Below are positions 40,984 through 49,708 of a stretch of 64,000 nt of DNA, one piece after another. The DNA is from Elusimicrobiota bacterium. Its GTDB lineage: Bacteria > Elusimicrobiota > Elusimicrobia > UBA1565 > UBA9628. Made by a program: the position numbers and the translations under genes. Every line of letters starts with the position of its first letter. Positions within the stretch are counted from its first letter, which is position 1. The stretch is taken from positions 62,001 through 126,000 of the forward strand of contig JAPLKL010000075.1 of NCBI GenBank assembly GCA_026388095.1, read 5' to 3'. The notes below the pieces were generated by a model that worked only from the letters and a program-made list of their open reading frames with translations, was not told the DNA's origin and ran no database searches.

Positions 40984-42254
40984 TCGAACTTGAGCAGGCA
41001 GGTTTCTTTGCGGCCCTTGCGCAGGAGGAGCCAGCGCCCGAAGAGGAGCCCCTCGGCGGTGATCTTGGCTTCCAGTCCGGCCTTGCGGTTGTTGAGGTAG
41101 ACCCCGCCCTGTTCGACCAGGCGCCGGGCCTCGCCGCGGCTCTTGGCCAGGCCCGCCTTGACCAATGCGTCCACCGGGGCCAGGCCGGCGGCCAGGTCCG
41201 CGGCCGGGAAGGCGGCGGTGGTGACGTCGGCGAACACCTCGCGGAACACATCCTCCGGGATGTCGCGGACGGCCTCGCTGAACACGACCTCCGAGGCTTT
41301 GGCCACGCTCTCGGCCGCGGCCGCGCCGTGCACCAGAGCCGTGACCTCGTGCGCGAGCCGCTTCTGGGCCTGGCGCTGCTCCGGCGTCTTGGCCGTGGCC
41401 TCGGCCAAAGCCGCGATCTCCTCGCGGGAGAGGTAGGTGAAGAGCTTGAGATGGCCGACGACATCTTTGTCGTCCACGTTGACGAAGTACTGATAGAAGC
41501 GGTAGGGGGTGGTGAGCTTGGCGTCGAGCCAGACGCTGGTGCCCTTCTCGGTCTTGCCGAACTTCTCGCCCGAGGCCGTGGTCAGCAGGGGGAAGGTCAG
41601 GCCATAGGCTTCTTTGCTCCTCAGCTTGCGGATGAGGTCGATGCCCAGCGTGATGTTTCCCCACTGGTCGTCGCCCCCGGCCTGCAGCCGGCAGCCCAGC
41701 TCGTCATGAAGGTGCAGGAAGTCGTGCGCCTGCAGGATCATGTAGGAGAACTCGGTGTAGGAGATGGACTGCTCGCGCTCGAGGCGCCTTTTGGCCGAGT
41801 CCTTCTCCAGCATGTCCTTGACCGTGATGTGCTTGCCCACCTCGCGCAGGAATTCCAGGTAGGAGAACTTGGCGGTCCAGTCCAGGTTGTTGACCATGAC
41901 CGCGGCGTTGGGCCCCGCGAAGGAGAAGAACCGGCGCAGCTGGCCGCGCACGCCGTCCATGTTCTCGCGGATGGTCTCCAAGGTCTGGAGCCTGCGCTCC
42001 TCGGTCTTGCCCGAGGGGTCTCCGATCATGCCCGTGGCCCCGCCCATGAGGATGACCGGGGTGTGCCCGGCCCTCTGCAGGTGGGAGAGCCCCATGATGG
42101 TGACCAAGGAGCCGATGTGCAGGCTGGCCCCGGTGGGATCGAAGCCCACGTAGACCTTGAGGGGCGACTGGGCCAGAAGGCCCTCGATGTCCGGGCTGGT
42201 CTTCTGCTTGATGAAGCCGCGCCATTCGAGTTCCTGGTAGACCGGGGTCTTCAT
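40980..42254 (-). CDS. tyrS: Tyrosyl-tRNA synthetase
   Basis: The 424-residue product is a class I synthetase that charges tRNA-Tyr. It has the HIGH-type motif SLHIGSL near residue 45, the tyrosine/KMSKS-loop regions QAGGDDQWGNI and GEKFGKTEKG, and a C-terminal S4 RNA-binding domain (KAGLAKSRGEARRLVEQGGVYLN). The length fits the bacterial family. TATAAT (42268-42263, minus) ends 8 nt before the ATG, so the mRNA is probably leaderless or nearly so. Confidence 0.97.
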   Translation of the reverse strand: MKTPVYQELEWRGFIKQKTSPDIEGLLAQSPLKVYVGFDPTGASLHIGSLVTIMGLSHLQRAGHTPVILMGGATGMIGDPSGKTEERRLQTLETIRENMDGVRGQLRRFFSFAGPNAAVMVNNLDWTAKFSYLEFLREVGKHITVKDMLEKDSAKRRLEREQSISYTEFSYMILQAHDFLHLHDELGCRLQAGGDDQWGNITLGIDLIRKLRSKEAYGLTFPLLTTASGEKFGKTEKGTSVWLDAKLTTPYRFYQYFVNVDDKDVVGHLKLFTYLSREEIAALAEATAKTPEQRQAQKRLAHEVTALVHGAAAAESVAKASEVVFSEAVRDIPEDVFREVFADVTTAAFPAADLAAGLAPVDALVKAGLAKSRGEARRLVEQGGVYLNNRKAGLEAKITAEGLLFGRWLLLRKGRKETCLLKFE

Positions 42255-42280
42255 AGCTGATGATTATACACAATGCCTCT

Positions 42281-42982
42281 TCACTGGGGCGCCGCGCCCG
42301 GGATGGGGTCGGCCGGCCCCCCGGGCAGAGGCGGCCCGGGCTTGACGTCGGGGATCTTGCCGTCCAGGGCTTCGAGCACCCAGGCCTTGAACCGGCCGTC
42401 CTGCAGGTAGCGGTAGAAGTCCCGGCCCGGGCAGTCGGTCTGGTCCGGCGCCGCGTCCTGATGGCCCCGGACATGGGAGAGGTCTATGCCGTGCTTGCGG
42501 CAGAGCCAGGCGGTCAGCCGGGCCGCCGAGCGCAGTTGCTCGACGCTGGGGCGCTGGAGATTGAAGTCGCCCATCAGCTCCACCCCGATGTTGCCCTTCA
42601 AGGCATAGTCCGTGTTGCTCTCCGGCTCGTACTCCACCGGCCGCCCCTCGAAGATGCGGCCGTCGGGAGCTATGAGGTAATGATAGGGCAGGTCGGGCCA
42701 GAAGGTGTCGCGCGGCGGATTCTCCAGGCGCGCGCGGTTCTGGCCCCAGCTCTGCATCCTGCGCACGAACTCGGCCGGGTCCGCCCCCTTCTTCCACGGA
42801 TCGCCGGCATGATGGAGCGTCACCCACACCGGGACCTGCCTGCGGGCCTCGGGGATGGGCATGGGCTTGGAGCCCCATTGCGCGCGGGTCACGATCCGAG
42901 GCTTGGGGACCGGCGGCGGCTCCGCGGCCCCGGCCGGGCGCGCGCCGCCCAGGCCCAGCAGCAGAGACAGCACCCAGCCCAA
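42281..42982 (-). CDS. Exported N-acetylmuramoyl-L-alanine amidase (PGRP/Amidase_2)
   Basis: The product (about 233 residues) has a signal-like N-terminus and an amidase_2/PGRP domain. Zinc ligands are visible in VTLHHAGDP and GHQDAAPDQTDCPG (His, His, Cys), with the catalytic-type Tyr in PYHYLIAPDG. It would cut the bond between MurNAc and L-Ala in peptidoglycan. The start is uncertain: TTG at 42982 or GTG at 42973, neither with a clear ribosome binding site. It follows the EF-G-like gene by 14 nt and may be read through from it. Confidence 0.85.
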   Translation of the reverse strand: MGWVLSLLLGLGGARPAGAAEPPPVPKPRIVTRAQWGSKPMPIPEARRQVPVWVTLHHAGDPWKKGADPAEFVRRMQSWGQNRARLENPPRDTFWPDLPYHYLIAPDGRIFEGRPVEYEPESNTDYALKGNIGVELMGDFNLQRPSVEQLRSAARLTAWLCRKHGIDLSHVRGHQDAAPDQTDCPGRDFYRYLQDGRFKAWVLEALDGKIPDVKPGPPLPGGPADPIPGAAPQ

Positions 42983-42996
42983 GAGCCGCCCGTCGG

Positions 42997-45054
42997 CTAG
43001 GCTTCCTGCTCCTGCTTCTTGGCCGCCTTGGCCTGCTCCACGATCCCCGCCACCAGGTGCGACGGCACGGTCTCGTAGTGCGAGAAGGTCATGGTGTAGG
43101 TCCCGCGCCCGCCCGTGATGGACTTCAGCTCGTTGACGTACTTGTACATCTCGTCGAGCGGGACCTTGGCCTTGATGACCTGGCTGCCGTCGCCGGCCTC
43201 CATGCCCATCACGCGCCCGCGCCTCTGGTTAAGGCTGCCCGCGATGTCGCCCATGTACTGCTCCGGGACCACGAACTCCACGTCCATGATCGGCTCCAGG
43301 ATCACCGGCCGCGCCTTCTCCAGCCCTTCCTGGAAGGCGTAGCGCGCCGCGATCTGGAAGGCGATGTCCTTGGAGTCCACCGGGTGCATCTTGCCGTCGT
43401 AGACCGTGGCCCTGACGTCCATGATCGGGTAGCCCGCCTGGATGCCCAGGTTCAGCGCGGCGCGGATGCCCTTCTCGCAGCTGGCCATGAACGGCGCCGA
43501 GATGGCCCCGCCCTTGATCGCGCTGGCGAACTCGAAGCCCCCGCCGCGGGGCAGAGGCTCCACGTGCAGCCAGACCTCGGCGAACTGCCCGGAGCCGCCG
43601 GTCTGCTTCTTGTGCCGGTACATCCCGCTGCCCTTGGCCGTGATGGTCTCTTTATAGGCCACCTTGGGCGTGCCCACGTCCGCGCCCACGCCGTAGCGCA
43701 TGCGCATCCGGTTGATCATCAGGTTGATGTGGATGTCGCCCATGCCCGCCACGATCATCTCCTGGGTCTGCTCGTCGCGGGTCAGCTGGAAGGTCGGGTC
43801 CTCGGCCGTCAGCTTGTGCAGGGCCGTGGAGATCTTGTCCTCGTCGGCGCGCGACTTCGGCTTGAGGGAGAACGAGATCGCGGGCTCCGGGAACTGGATC
43901 GGCTCGACCTTCAAGAGCGCCTTCTCCTCGGAGAGGCAGTCGTTGGTGGAGGTCTCCTTGAGCTTGGCCACGCAGGCGATGTCGCCCGCGGCCGCCGCGT
44001 CCATCGGCGTCTGGTTCTTCCCCATCAAGGAGAAGATCGGCCCGATCTTCTCCTTGGCGCCCTTGTTCACGTTGTAGAAGCCGGAGTTGGACTGCACCTT
44101 GCCCGAGTAGACCTTGAAGATGGAGATCTGCCCCATGTAGGGGTCGGACAAGGTCTTGAACACCAAAGCGCAGAACGGGCCTTCGGGATCGAGCGGCAGC
44201 TCCTTCTTCTCGTCGCTGCCGTTGGTGGCTTCGACCGCGGGCCGGTCCGCCGGGGAAGGCAGATAGGCCTCGATCGCGTCGAGCAGCTCCTTGATGCCGA
44301 TCATCGGGACCGCGCCGCCGCAGAGCACGGGCGCGATCTTTCCCGCGGCCACGGCCTTGCGCAGGGCGCCCTTCAGCTCGTCGGCGGAGAGGGCCCCCTT
44401 CTCGAGGTACTTCTCCAGCAGGGCGTCGTCCGTCTCGGCCACCGCCTCGGTCAGCTGTTCCCGCGCCGTCTGCGCCTTGGCCTTGTCCTCGCCGGCCAGC
44501 GCGTCCAGGCCCTCGCCCGTGAGCAGGTTCGCCACGCCCTTCAGGGACGACTGGCCGCCCTGCGGGTAGGTCAGCGCCACGCAGTGCTTGCCGAAGCGCT
44601 TGCGGATGGCCTCCAAGGTCTTGTCGAACTCCGTGTTGTCCTTGTCGAGCTTGTTGACGAAGAAGAACGGCGCCACGCCCCGCTCCTTGGCCATCTTGTA
44701 GCCCCGCTCCGTGCCCAGCTCGATTCCGCCCATGGCGTTGACCACCACCAGGCTGGCGTCCACCGCGCGCAGGCCGCCGATCATCTCGCCCACGAAATCC
44801 GTGTAGCCGGGGGTGTCGATCACGTTGGCCTTGGCCGCGCCGGCCTTGAAGCTCATCAAGGAGGAGCTCAAGGAGCAGTGCCGCTCCTTCTCGTCCTCGT
44901 TGTAGTCCGAGACCGTATTGCCGGCGTCCACGCTGCCCATCCGGGGGATGGCGCCCGCGGCGCAGAGCATGGCCTCGGCCAAAGAGGTCTTGCCGCAGCC
45001 GGAATGGCCGGCGAGAATGAAGTTCCTGATGTTCTTGGTTTCGACGTTGGACAT
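42997..45054 (-). CDS. EF-G-like translational GTPase (fusA2 type)
   Basis: GAGGAA precedes the ATG at 45054. The 685-residue product has the five-domain EF-G layout. It has G1 AGHSGCGKTSL, G3 DTPGYTDF and G4 NKLDKD, then domains III-V with GSGQFAEVWLHVEP and a C-terminal MTFSHYETVPSHL. The AGHSGxGKT loop is typical of the EF-G-like paralogue group rather than the canonical EF-G of the str operon, and no ribosomal protein genes are nearby. It may act in translocation or ribosome rescue under special conditions. An extended -10 (TGCTATATT) lies near 45148-45156 on the minus strand. Confidence 0.88.
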   Translation of the reverse strand: MSNVETKNIRNFILAGHSGCGKTSLAEAMLCAAGAIPRMGSVDAGNTVSDYNEDEKERHCSLSSSLMSFKAGAAKANVIDTPGYTDFVGEMIGGLRAVDASLVVVNAMGGIELGTERGYKMAKERGVAPFFFVNKLDKDNTEFDKTLEAIRKRFGKHCVALTYPQGGQSSLKGVANLLTGEGLDALAGEDKAKAQTAREQLTEAVAETDDALLEKYLEKGALSADELKGALRKAVAAGKIAPVLCGGAVPMIGIKELLDAIEAYLPSPADRPAVEATNGSDEKKELPLDPEGPFCALVFKTLSDPYMGQISIFKVYSGKVQSNSGFYNVNKGAKEKIGPIFSLMGKNQTPMDAAAAGDIACVAKLKETSTNDCLSEEKALLKVEPIQFPEPAISFSLKPKSRADEDKISTALHKLTAEDPTFQLTRDEQTQEMIVAGMGDIHINLMINRMRMRYGVGADVGTPKVAYKETITAKGSGMYRHKKQTGGSGQFAEVWLHVEPLPRGGGFEFASAIKGGAISAPFMASCEKGIRAALNLGIQAGYPIMDVRATVYDGKMHPVDSKDIAFQIAARYAFQEGLEKARPVILEPIMDVEFVVPEQYMGDIAGSLNQRRGRVMGMEAGDGSQVIKAKVPLDEMYKYVNELKSITGGRGTYTMTFSHYETVPSHLVAGIVEQAKAAKKQEQEA

Positions 45055-45239
45055 GGCGGGTTCCTCGGACTCCGGAGAATCTGGTCTTCCGGGCGCGGGC
45101 GCGATGGGGCCCCGCCCCCCTGGGACACATACTGGACGGAGAATTAGAATATAGCATAAGACGGCCCGGTGTTGAGCCGCCCGAGGCTCCCGCGCCGGGT
45201 TCGCCAAGGCCGGCTATTTCTGCCATAATATCGCGTCGC

Positions 45240-46376
45240 ATGAACCCGATCACCCTCGGCCGGCGTCTGCGGCTCGCGCTCCTGCTCCTCGCGCTCTACC
45301 CCGCCGCGGCGCGGGCCGACCAGCTCCTGCTCAAGAACGGCCGGACCATGGAAGGCATCATCCGCGGCGAGGACGCCGTCGAGGTGACCCTGGACTTCGG
45401 CTACGGGACCACGACTCTGCAGAAGGCGGACATCGCGTCCATCCGCCGCTCCACCCCGAAGCAGCGCCGGGCTCTGGAGCGCCGCCTCCTGGGCGTGGCC
45501 GCCAAGTCCGGCTCCATCGCGGCGCCCGCGGGCGCCGAGGAGCTCTCCCGCCTGCTGGAAGCGGCCCGGCGCGGCCGGGAAGAGGCCCAGGACGCGCGCC
45601 GCGAGCGCGAGCAGATCCTGGACGAGCAGGCCGAACTCGCCGAGCAGGCGCGCGAGCTGCGCGGCCGCCAGCCCCGGCTGGCCGCGGCGCTGGGCTCCGC
45701 CAACCCCAACAACCGGCGCGACTACAACTCGCTGGTCGGAGAGGTCAACGCCGTCAACGCCGGCCTGTCGGCCAACGCCTACCAGGTCGAGGAGGCGGGC
45801 CGCAAGCTCGAGGCGGGCGAGGCCGCGCTGGGCAAGTACCTCGGCGACTACAGCGCCCTGCGCCGCTACTCGGCCGCCAACCTCCAGCGCCTGCGCGCCG
45901 GCGCGCCGGACGAGGCGGCCAAGGTCTTCTACGAGGACGCGGCCCGGGAGCTCGCCGAGATGGCCGCGGAATTCAACAAGCAGGCGGTGCCCTCGCGGCG
46001 CGTGGGCGCGCATCTGATCGTGGACGTGGTCTTCAACGGCAAGGTGACCGTGCCGCTGCTGGTGGACACGGGCGCCAGCCAGACCGTGATCTCGCCCGAG
46101 GTGGCGGCCGAGGTGGGCCTGGAGGGAGGCGAGGTGGTGCACTCCACGGTGGCCGACGGCCGGCAGGTGGAAGGCCGGCTGATCGTCGTGGATTCCCTGG
46201 CCGTGGGCGACGCGCGCGTGGAGAAGACGCCGGTGATCGTGATCGCCGCGCCCGGCCCGGACGCGAAAGGCCTGCTGGGGATGTCGTTCTTGAAGAACTT
46301 CATGGTCCAGCTGGACCTGCCCAACAGCAAGCTCATCCTGGAAAGCCTGGCCCCGGCGGCCCCGGCCAAGCGCTAG
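45240..46376 (+). CDS. Exported retropepsin-like aspartic protease
   Basis: The 378-residue product has a signal peptide (LALLLLALYPAAARA) and a short beta region (KNGRTMEGIIRGEDAVEVTL). A charged coiled coil follows (about 75-150). The C-terminal retropepsin domain (about 255-370) has VPLLVDTGASQTVIS with catalytic Asp near residue 277, plus GLLGMSFL. Such single-domain clan AA enzymes act as dimers, and the coiled coil could support this. CATAAT at 45224-45229 places the start of transcription about 4 nt before the ATG. It is convergent with the HAD gene. Confidence 0.85.
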   Translation: MNPITLGRRLRLALLLLALYPAAARADQLLLKNGRTMEGIIRGEDAVEVTLDFGYGTTTLQKADIASIRRSTPKQRRALERRLLGVAAKSGSIAAPAGAEELSRLLEAARRGREEAQDARREREQILDEQAELAEQARELRGRQPRLAAALGSANPNNRRDYNSLVGEVNAVNAGLSANAYQVEEAGRKLEAGEAALGKYLGDYSALRRYSAANLQRLRAGAPDEAAKVFYEDAARELAEMAAEFNKQAVPSRRVGAHLIVDVVFNGKVTVPLLVDTGASQTVISPEVAAEVGLEGGEVVHSTVADGRQVEGRLIVVDSLAVGDARVEKTPVIVIAAPGPDAKGLLGMSFLKNFMVQLDLPNSKLILESLAPAAPAKR

Positions 46377-46382
46377 AGCGCC

Positions 46383-48413
46383 CTAGGGTACGAAGGGAGG
46401 CTGCAGCAGCCAGCCGCGCTCGCGGGCCTTGCCGCGCAGAGGCTCGCGGCCGAAATCCACCACCAGGCGCTCGCCCTGGGAAAGCTCGAGCATCTGCGTG
46501 TCCGAGTTGCTGTCCCCCCCGGCCAGCAGGCTCGGCCGGCCCGCCAGGCGCAGGATGGTGTCGGCCTTGCCCTGGCCCCAGGTGCGCTGGGTCAGCAGCG
46601 TGGTGAGCCGGCCGCGGCGCAGGCGCACGCGCACGCCGTGCGCGCGTTCGGGCGGGATGCCGGCCAAGGCCGCGAAGCGCGCCACGATCCATTCGGCCGT
46701 GGCGCTGACGATGCGCACCTCCCAGCCGGCCTCCTGCAGGCGGCGCACCAGGTCGAACATCTCCTTGTGCGGCCGGATGCCCGAGGCGATCTTGACCGGG
46801 CTCGGATCGCCGTCGAAGCCGGCGATGAGCTCCTCGCCCAAGGGCTTGGCCAGCTCCTCGGCTATGGTCTCATCGGCGAAGCGCTCCAGCTCGCCCGGCG
46901 AGAAGCCGACCATGAGCTGGACCAGCCAGCCGTAGTCCAGGCCGAGGCCCGGGCCCTCCTTCTTCACGCGCTCGTAGACCTCGTGGAAGTGCTTGCGATA
47001 GCGGCGGTACTCCGGGGTCCGCTGCGCCTGGGCCAGCGGCAGCTTGGCGATGGCCTCGTAGTCCGCGCGCAGGGCGTCGCGGCCGAACTCCTTGGGGATG
47101 AAGCCCCAGAACTTGTCGCCTTGCTCGAACTTGAAGGCCAGCTCCTTGATCGCGCGGTAGAACACGGCCTCGCCGATGTCGTTGCGGATCATGGTGTTGT
47201 CCCAGTCGAAGGTGGCCAGGGGCGGACGCTTGGGGTCGTAGCCGGGGGCGCCCCGGCCGTGCTCGCGGATGAGGCGCTCCAGGCGCGCCTTGTTCTCGGG
47301 CAGCCAGGAGCCGGGCTCCAAGACGCTGGGCTTGGCCAAAGAAACGGCCGCGGGCGCAGCCGCGGTCTGCCCCTTGACCCAGAGGCTGAACGCGGTGGGC
47401 AAGGTGAGGACCTTGTGGTCCATGACCGGGTGCTCGGTCCAGAGCCAGTCGCCGGGGTCCGGCACGGTCTGGATGCGTCCCACGCGCGAGAGCCCCAGGG
47501 CCTCGGCGCCCTGCATGAGGCGCACGTCGCCTGCGCGCAGCACGAGCACCATGTCGCCGGGCCGCAGGAGGCGGTCCAGCATGCGGCCGAGGAGCTCGGG
47601 ATGGTCCTGCGCGTAGCGCCAGAAGTCCTTGAGCACCAGGACGCGCGGGCCGGCGATGGCGTCTACCTTCCGGGCGTAGTCCTCGAGCCGGCGCACGTCG
47701 AGGACCTCCTGGTTGAGGAGGTTCCGGTCCAAAGCCGAGACGTCGAGCCCCAGAACTTTCTCGGCCATGGCGCGGCCGCGGCGGAAGTCGTCAGGGTCGT
47801 GCTCGATGGGGAAGGTGGGGCGCAAGAGCGCGGGCACCGCGTCCGGGCCCATGAAGGGGTAGATGAAGGCCGCGTCCTTGGGCAGGTTGGCCGAGACCTC
47901 GGCCATGAGGTCGCGGTAATCGAGGAGCTTGCGCTTGGCCCAGGCCTCGCGCTCCTGGTCCGCCTCCGGCACCGCTTGGAGGCCGATCTTGGCATAGCGC
48001 GCGAAAGCGGCTTCGCCGGCCGCGTAGAGCCTGCCCAAGGCCGAGGTCTGTCCGGGAGGAGCGAACTCGGGGAGTATTGGAGCGGCCGAGCCGTCGAAGA
48101 CCCGTCCCAGAGCCGCGGGGAGCTGGGCCGGCTCGGGCGTCGCCAGCGCCGCGGCGGCCGGGGCCATGGCCGGCAGCGGGGCGATGAGAGGCGCCGCTAC
48201 GGGAACGGGAGCCGGGGTCGAAGGCGACAAGGCCGGAGCCAGGAGCGGCGCGCTCAGCAAGGGCTGGCTGGCGCTGGGCCCCAAGAGGGGATTGGCCAGC
48301 AGCGGGGCCGCTGCCAAAGCGGGTATCGGGGCCGGGGCGGTGCGGATGGAGGACAGGGTGAGGGCGGCGTGGGAATCGAGGGCGAGCAGGGCGAGAGCCG
48401 CGAGCCTCAGCAT
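46383..48413 (-). CDS. Exported HAD-superfamily phosphatase with Pro/Ala-rich leader
   Basis: The 676-residue product has a signal peptide. About 90 Pro/Ala/Leu-rich residues follow (repeated APLLAPAL and VAAPLIAPLPAM units). A middle domain (about 125-330) contains LVLKDFWRYAQDHPELLGR. The C-terminal HAD domain has nucleophile motif FDWDNTMI (about residue 403), VRIVSATAEW and GGDSNSDTQML, as in phosphoserine-phosphatase-like enzymes. The substrate is unknown. Secretion of a HAD enzyme behind a low-complexity leader matches the style of the two C1B peptidases in this window. A GATAAT at 48432-48427 (minus) gives a short leader. Confidence 0.8.
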   Translation of the reverse strand: MLRLAALALLALDSHAALTLSSIRTAPAPIPALAAAPLLANPLLGPSASQPLLSAPLLAPALSPSTPAPVPVAAPLIAPLPAMAPAAAALATPEPAQLPAALGRVFDGSAAPILPEFAPPGQTSALGRLYAAGEAAFARYAKIGLQAVPEADQEREAWAKRKLLDYRDLMAEVSANLPKDAAFIYPFMGPDAVPALLRPTFPIEHDPDDFRRGRAMAEKVLGLDVSALDRNLLNQEVLDVRRLEDYARKVDAIAGPRVLVLKDFWRYAQDHPELLGRMLDRLLRPGDMVLVLRAGDVRLMQGAEALGLSRVGRIQTVPDPGDWLWTEHPVMDHKVLTLPTAFSLWVKGQTAAAPAAVSLAKPSVLEPGSWLPENKARLERLIREHGRGAPGYDPKRPPLATFDWDNTMIRNDIGEAVFYRAIKELAFKFEQGDKFWGFIPKEFGRDALRADYEAIAKLPLAQAQRTPEYRRYRKHFHEVYERVKKEGPGLGLDYGWLVQLMVGFSPGELERFADETIAEELAKPLGEELIAGFDGDPSPVKIASGIRPHKEMFDLVRRLQEAGWEVRIVSATAEWIVARFAALAGIPPERAHGVRVRLRRGRLTTLLTQRTWGQGKADTILRLAGRPSLLAGGDSNSDTQMLELSQGERLVVDFGREPLRGKARERGWLLQPPFVP

Positions 48414-48549
48414 GGCAGGCCCCTATATTATCAACACGCGCTAGCGCGCGTATGGGCTGGGAAGGTAAGCGCCGCGCCGGCAATGGTCCTAGGCCGCAAT
48501 GGGTCTCAGCCGCATGGGCGCAGCAGGCGCGCCAGCCGGGGCATGGGGC

Positions 48550-48891
48550 CTAGGCGTGCGCGGCGGCCATGGCCGCGCAGAGCGGGCAGTCGGGCTCGTA
48601 GAGATCGTCCGAGACCAGGGCGGGCTTCTGGCCGTCCAGGTACTCGCGCAAGGCGCCGGCCACCTGCTCGGCGAAGAGCTCGTCCATGCACACGCCGAAC
48701 ACGCCGTCGGGCCGGTGCAGCGCCACCGTGAATCCCAGCCCGGCCTCGCGGCTGACGCTCAAGGACGAGCTCGGGCCGCGGCGCAGCTCCAGGCGGGCCT
48801 CCCGGCAGGCGCGCAGGTTCTCGAAGGCCGCCAGGACGTCGCCGGCCTCGGGCTTGGGGTTGATGAGGGCGTCGTTGAGATAGAGCCGCAT
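48550..48891 (-). CDS. Small cytoplasmic protein of unknown function
   Basis: GGAGG lies 4 nt before the ATG at 48891. The 113-residue product is acidic, with beta strands (LRLYLNDALI-like start, LGFTVALHRPDGVFGV) and a C-terminal CPLC motif (DCPLCAAMAAAHA). That motif could bind metal or be redox active. No family was recognised. Its promoter region contains the duplicated ECF-like module described separately. Confidence 0.6.
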   Translation of the reverse strand: MRLYLNDALINPKPEAGDVLAAFENLRACREARLELRRGPSSSLSVSREAGLGFTVALHRPDGVFGVCMDELFAEQVAGALREYLDGQKPALVSDDLYEPDCPLCAAMAAAHA

Positions 48892-48915
48892 GTATCCTCC
48901 TGGACCCGGGGGTCC

Positions 48916-48948
48916 ACTATACATACGAGCTCGGGCCCGAAAAGTTCC
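48916..48948 (-). promoter_or_regulatory. ECF-like promoter module, copy A
   Basis: On the minus strand GGAACTT (48948-48942), a 16-nt spacer and TATGTAT (48925-48919) match the GGAAC-type -35 of extracytoplasmic-function sigma promoters. TATAGT (48921-48916) could alternatively serve sigma70. The whole module, including the GGCCCGAGCTCG palindromic spacer, recurs at 57331-57360. Confidence 0.5.
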
Positions 48949-48954
48949 CTTATG

Positions 48955-48987
48955 AAAACGCGGAAGCCATCCTTGCGGATGGCTTCC
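48955..48987 (-). terminator. Intrinsic terminator of the small secreted-protein gene
   Basis: An 11-bp perfect stem (GGAAGCCATCC with GGATGGCTTCC, 4-nt loop) is followed on the minus strand by GCGTTTTC. It lies about 22 nt after the stop at 49010. Confidence 0.7.
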
Positions 48988-49009
48988 TGGACGGGCGCGG
49001 CGACGGGCG

Positions 49010-49624
49010 CTACTTCAGCAGCCAGAAACCCACGCCGTTCATGGCGGAGAGGTCCGCGTGCCCGGTGCCCACGTCCGTGCAGTTTCCACCGACGACGTTG
49101 AGGTAGGTCATGGCGTCGCCGCTCTTCGCGTCGCGCATGAGCGACAGCTTGAAGGCGCAGCCCGCGTAGTCATAATGGAGCACGCCGTCGACCGGCGGAG
49201 CCAGGCAGGTCCCCATGATGATGGGCTTGCCGTCGTTGTCCATGGCCCGGGTCCGCATAGTGACCATCTCGCCCTGGCAGAAGCCGTCCTTGCCGCCGAG
49301 GATGTCCAGGAAGCCCGTGACGTGCTTGTTGCGGGTCATGTACACGCCGAAGAAGCCTTTGGTGTTGACCACGTGCTTGTAGGCGCTGCCGTCCTCGTCG
49401 ACGCCTTCGTAGACCTGGGAGCCCCCGGAGCCGCCGCTGAGCTTGAGCTTGGGCAACTCGGGCATGGCGAGCGGCTCGCCGTTGGGGGGAGCGTCGTTGG
49501 GCGCGTCGCGCAGGGTCAGCTGGTCGGCGGGCGAGACGAGGGCCTGGCTCTTGTGCGCGCGCAGGAGCTGGGCTCCCGCGATGATGAACGCCGCGACGGC
49601 TATGCAGCCGATGAGCTTTTTCAT
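49010..49624 (-). CDS. Small secreted protein of unknown function
   Basis: GGAGGT precedes the ATG at 49624 by 8 nt. The 204-residue product has an N-terminal hydrophobic signal or anchor (LIGCIAVAAFIIAGAQLL), a linker, and a beta-rich domain. That domain contains GFFGVYMTRNKHVTGFLDILGG, FCQGEMVTMRTRAM, HYDYAGCAFKLSLM and GNCTDVGTGHADL. Four or five cysteines suggest disulfides. No family was recognised. It has its own promoter and terminator, so it is a single-gene unit. Confidence 0.65.
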   Translation of the reverse strand: MKKLIGCIAVAAFIIAGAQLLRAHKSQALVSPADQLTLRDAPNDAPPNGEPLAMPELPKLKLSGGSGGSQVYEGVDEDGSAYKHVVNTKGFFGVYMTRNKHVTGFLDILGGKDGFCQGEMVTMRTRAMDNDGKPIIMGTCLAPPVDGVLHYDYAGCAFKLSLMRDAKSGDAMTYLNVVGGNCTDVGTGHADLSAMNGVGFWLLK

Positions 49625-49665
49625 GGGGGACACCTCCGGCAGAGGCCTGGAGTCGGGTACCGGTA

Positions 49666-49694
49666 AGGATAGCTCCAGTTCATTATCCTGTCAA
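49666..49694 (-). promoter_or_regulatory. Consensus-like promoter of the small secreted-protein gene
   Basis: TTGACA (49694-49689), a 17-nt spacer and TATCCT (49671-49666) on the minus strand. The start is near 49659, with a leader of about 35 nt carrying GGAGGT. Confidence 0.7.
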
Positions 49695-49708
49695 TGGTTC
49701 CAGCCGGA

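Noticed and set aside
43057-45147. Long plus-strand open frame of 696 codons
   Set aside because: It is an antisense shadow of the EF-G-like gene.
48437-48448. CGCGCTAGCGCG palindrome as an operator
   Set aside because: Short self-complementary GC words are frequent by chance at this base composition and no second copy supports a role.
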